From JAAXGI01 sp965206975 (lineage in GTDB: Bacteria > Gemmatimonadota > Gemmatimonadetes > Longimicrobiales > Gaopeijiaceae), in contig OZ242253.1 of NCBI GenBank assembly GCA_965206975.1, positions 1,550,001-1,614,000 of the forward strand: a stretch of DNA of 64,000 bases, read 5' to 3'. This document shows positions 62,358 to 64,000 of this stretch, piece after piece (positions within the stretch are counted from its first letter, which is position 1; every line of letters starts with the position of its first letter). Below the pieces are notes generated by a model that was not told the DNA's origin, did not search any database, and saw only the letters and a program-made list of their open reading frames with translations. The position numbers and the translations under genes are program-made.

Positions 62358-62594
62358 ATGGACGAGAAGACGATCGGTGAGCTGACGGTCAGGATCGACC
62401 GCCTGATCTGCGTCGGTTTCGGGGACTGTATCGACGTGAGCCCGGAGGCCTTCGAACTCGACGACGAGGGCATCGCCATCTTTCGGCCGGGGGTGGAGGG
62501 AGTATCCCCGGAGGAGCTGATTGAGTCGTGCGAGAGTTGTCCCGTGGACGCACTGACCGTCGTCGACGCGAGAGGGGTCCAGGTCGTGCCGTGA
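62358..62594 (+). CDS. [3Fe-4S]-type ferredoxin
   Basis: A 78-aa ferredoxin from ATG 62358 with GGGAG three bases upstream. The cluster motif is CVGFGDC followed later by SCPVDAL. The middle Cys of a [4Fe-4S] CxxCxxC is Phe, as in single-cluster [3Fe-4S] ferredoxins of the CVGAGxC type. DVSPEAFELDDEGIAIF is the standard middle. It is 16 bases before an Mrp-type ATPase and only 27 bases after the IS end, so the IS may have separated it from its original promoter. Confidence 0.88.
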   Translation: MDEKTIGELTVRIDRLICVGFGDCIDVSPEAFELDDEGIAIFRPGVEGVSPEELIESCESCPVDALTVVDARGVQVVP

Positions 62595-62610
62595 CGGGGA
62601 GGTGTGGAGG

Positions 62611-63612
62611 ATGCCTCGATTGCCCCGTGGCGCGAGGCCGTGGCGAGTGAGGAAGTTTCGAACCTACACCGAGGTGGGGCACGGCACGAACTCCGCGCTC
62701 TTCGAGCAGGTGGTCGAGCAGCGCGCCCGCCTCGCTAGGCGGCTCGCGGGGGTCGGTGCGGTCGTGGCGATCGCGAGCGGCAAGGGCGGGGTGGGGAAGA
62801 GTCTCGTCACCGCGAACCTGGCGGTGACGCTCGCTGCGCGCGGCCGGCGCGTCGGTGCCCTGGATGCGGATCTGAACGGCCCGTCCCTTGCCCGGATGCT
62901 CGCGGTGGGCCCTGCTCCGCTCGAGGACCGGGAGGAAGGGATCGTGCCGCCGCCCGGCGCCGCGGGGGTCCGCGTCATCTCGATGGAACTCCTTCAGGAC
63001 GCGCAGGATGCGCCGCTTCGGTGGAGGGATCCCGGTTCGGATACTTTCCTCTGGCAGAGCAGCATGGAGGCGAGTGTGCTCCGCGAGTTCCTCGCGGACG
63101 TCGAGTGGGGGGAGGCGGACTTTCTCCTCGTGGACGTACCTCCTGGGACGGACAAGATCACCCGCCTCCTCGAGCTCGTCCCGGCGCTCTCGGGCATCCT
63201 CCTCGTCACGACGCCCGCCGAGATCTCCCGCGCCGTCGTGGCGAGGTCCGTTCGGCTGGTGAACGAGGCGGGCGTCTCGCCCGTGGCGCTCGTATCGAAC
63301 ATGACTGGCTACCTCTGTCCCAATTGCGGACACCGGCACCGGCTCTTTCCGGGAGATGGCGCGCGGGAGCTTGCCCGGGCGACGGGCCATCCGATCTGGG
63401 CCGAGATCCCCTTCGATCCCCGGCTCGGGGAGGCGACCGAGCGGGGGCGTCCCCTCGTCCTAGATCATCCTGAGTCGGTCGCGGCCGAGGCGTTCGTCCG
63501 CCTAGCGGAGCGGGTGGAGGCGCTCCTCGGTGCGCCGGAAGGGGGCAGGGTCGAGAGCCCGGCCGAGTGCACGGGGGCGGGTTTCACGGAGGAGGGGAGG
63601 AGAGGCGAATGA
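62611..63612 (+). CDS. Mrp/Nbp35-type P-loop ATPase (Fe-S carrier-like)
   Basis: A 333-aa deviant-Walker ATPase: SGKGGVGKSLVTANLAVTL, then LDADLNGPSLARML and LLVDVPPGTDKITRLLELVPAL. It carries a C-terminal CPNCGHRHRLFPGDGA, where the CxxC site matches the Fe-S dimer interface of Mrp/Ind1. ATG 62611 has GGGAGG eight bases upstream; GTG 62602 and GTG 62647 are alternatives. Mrp proteins carry or insert Fe-S clusters. It is flanked by a ferredoxin and a Cys-rich zinc-ribbon protein, supporting that role. Confidence 0.88.
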   Translation: MPRLPRGARPWRVRKFRTYTEVGHGTNSALFEQVVEQRARLARRLAGVGAVVAIASGKGGVGKSLVTANLAVTLAARGRRVGALDADLNGPSLARMLAVGPAPLEDREEGIVPPPGAAGVRVISMELLQDAQDAPLRWRDPGSDTFLWQSSMEASVLREFLADVEWGEADFLLVDVPPGTDKITRLLELVPALSGILLVTTPAEISRAVVARSVRLVNEAGVSPVALVSNMTGYLCPNCGHRHRLFPGDGARELARATGHPIWAEIPFDPRLGEATERGRPLVLDHPESVAAEAFVRLAERVEALLGAPEGGRVESPAECTGAGFTEEGRRGE

Positions 63613-64000
63613 AGTTCCTTTGCATCGAGTGCGACGAGGTGATGGAGTTTGCGGAGCGCCAGCTCCCCGGAGACGGCACGCTCGCCGCCGTCTTCACCTG
63701 CGGGAAATGCTGCCGCGAGATGGCGATGCTCACGAATCCGATGGAGACGCAGTTCGTGAGCTCGATGGGGGTGAAGATCGGGGGACGCGAGATCCCGGTG
63801 CAGCCCCTGGAGGTCACGAGATCGGGACTCGAGGGGGGGAGGGAGGAGGCCTTCACGGAGGTCGAGACCCCGCGTCATTCGGGGCCGGCGCCGGTGGAGT
63901 GGAGTCCCGAGGCCATCGAGCGGCTGGGCCGGGTACCGAGCTTCGTCCGGGGGATGGTCAAGCGGATCTACACCGATTACGCACGCGAGCACCGGATCCG
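63609..64000 (+). CDS. zinc-ribbon protein with PCP_red-like C-terminus, 3' end outside window
   Basis: The start ATG 63609 overlaps the Mrp-type stop (ATGA). A Cys-rich N-terminus, CIECDEVMEFAER with FTCGKCCREMAM, suggests a metal-binding ribbon. After a variable linker the sequence reads VEWSPEAIERLGRVPSFVRGMVKRIYTDYAREHRI, which matches the short PCP_red domain found at the C-terminus of protochlorophyllide-reductase BchB-like proteins and in other redox proteins. The frame is still open at base 64000, so the end is unseen. It probably works with the ferredoxin and ATPase. Confidence 0.78.
   Translation, partial: MKFLCIECDEVMEFAERQLPGDGTLAAVFTCGKCCREMAMLTNPMETQFVSSMGVKIGGREIPVQPLEVTRSGLEGGREEAFTEVETPRHSGPAPVEWSPEAIERLGRVPSFVRGMVKRIYTDYAREHRI

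Noticed and set aside
1..64000. CRISPR array, tRNA, rRNA, prophage or toxin-antitoxin pair
   Set aside because: No regularly spaced direct repeats, no cloverleaf-like sequences, no rRNA motifs and no phage structural genes were seen when reading both strands.

Overview
The window is GC-rich, gene-dense bacterial chromosome. It comes from a Gram-negative cell with an LPS-type envelope: it carries an LpxL-family acyltransferase with an MsbA-type flippase, a TonB protein, a TonB-dependent receptor, lipoproteins and Lgt. GTG and TTG starts are common, as are 4-base stop/start overlaps. The gene style (secreted PQQ sugar dehydrogenase, secreted FAH-fold protein, small conserved zinc-ribbon proteins) suggests Gemmatimonadota or a relative. 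That placement is inference; there is no rRNA in the window to confirm it.

Layout. 0-3.5 kb (minus): a probable five-gene operon ending in a thiolase and a 3-hydroxyacyl-CoA dehydrogenase. 3.6-7.1 kb: a lone HyuB-type hydantoinase subunit, a small beta-rich protein, a family 2 glycosyltransferase and a small acidic ORF. 7.6-11.2 kb (minus): an LpxL-like acyltransferase coupled to an MsbA-like ABC exporter, then TonB. 11.5-13.6 kb (plus): haem O synthase and a secreted beta-propeller. 13.7-15.9 kb (minus): a TonB-dependent receptor. 16.1-20.2 kb (plus): a NadQ-like NAD regulator, then nadA-nadB behind a promoter and a 19-bp palindrome. 20.4-24.2 kb (minus): cstA, a small CC-ending protein, an ArsA-type ATPase and a cytochrome c lipoprotein. 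24.3-30.1 kb (minus): a methionine/one-carbon operon of full-length metH, a free-standing homocysteine methyltransferase and an MTHFR-like protein, preceded by what looks like a SAM-II riboswitch.

30.4-41 kb: an RNA m5C methyltransferase, a dicarboxylate symporter, a DtxR-family regulator, a DEAD-box helicase, a class I aminotransferase, a DsbA-fold isomerase-like protein and a DEAD-box protein that has lost its ATPase motifs but keeps a DbpA-like RNA-binding domain. 41.6-43.3 kb: a small zinc-ribbon protein, lgt and a lipoprotein. 43.8-52.7 kb: almost entirely exported proteins (NHL lipoprotein, beta-barrel, FAH-fold enzyme, alpha/beta hydrolase, PQQ sugar dehydrogenase, Tat-exported double-VOC protein), which look like periplasmic or surface catabolism. 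52.7-58.4 kb: a glycolate/D-2-hydroxyacid oxidising module (GntP permease, fused FAD/Fe-S dehydrogenase, divergent serine-glyoxylate aminotransferase). 58.5-60.6 kb: a degenerate M20 peptidase coupled to a HmuY-like protein. 60.7-62.3 kb: an IS1182-family element with a frame-broken transposase, a CTAG target duplication and 17-bp inverted repeats. 62.4-64 kb: a [3Fe-4S]-type ferredoxin, an Mrp/Nbp35-type ATPase and a protein with an N-terminal zinc ribbon and a PCP_red-like C-terminus that runs off the window.

The strongest non-coding signals are the SAM-II-like aptamer before metH, the nadA promoter and palindrome, three perfect or near-perfect terminator hairpins, and a repeated promoter form (TTGAC, 18-bp spacer, TAnnnT) before three unrelated genes. 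I saw no CRISPR array, tRNA, rRNA or prophage.
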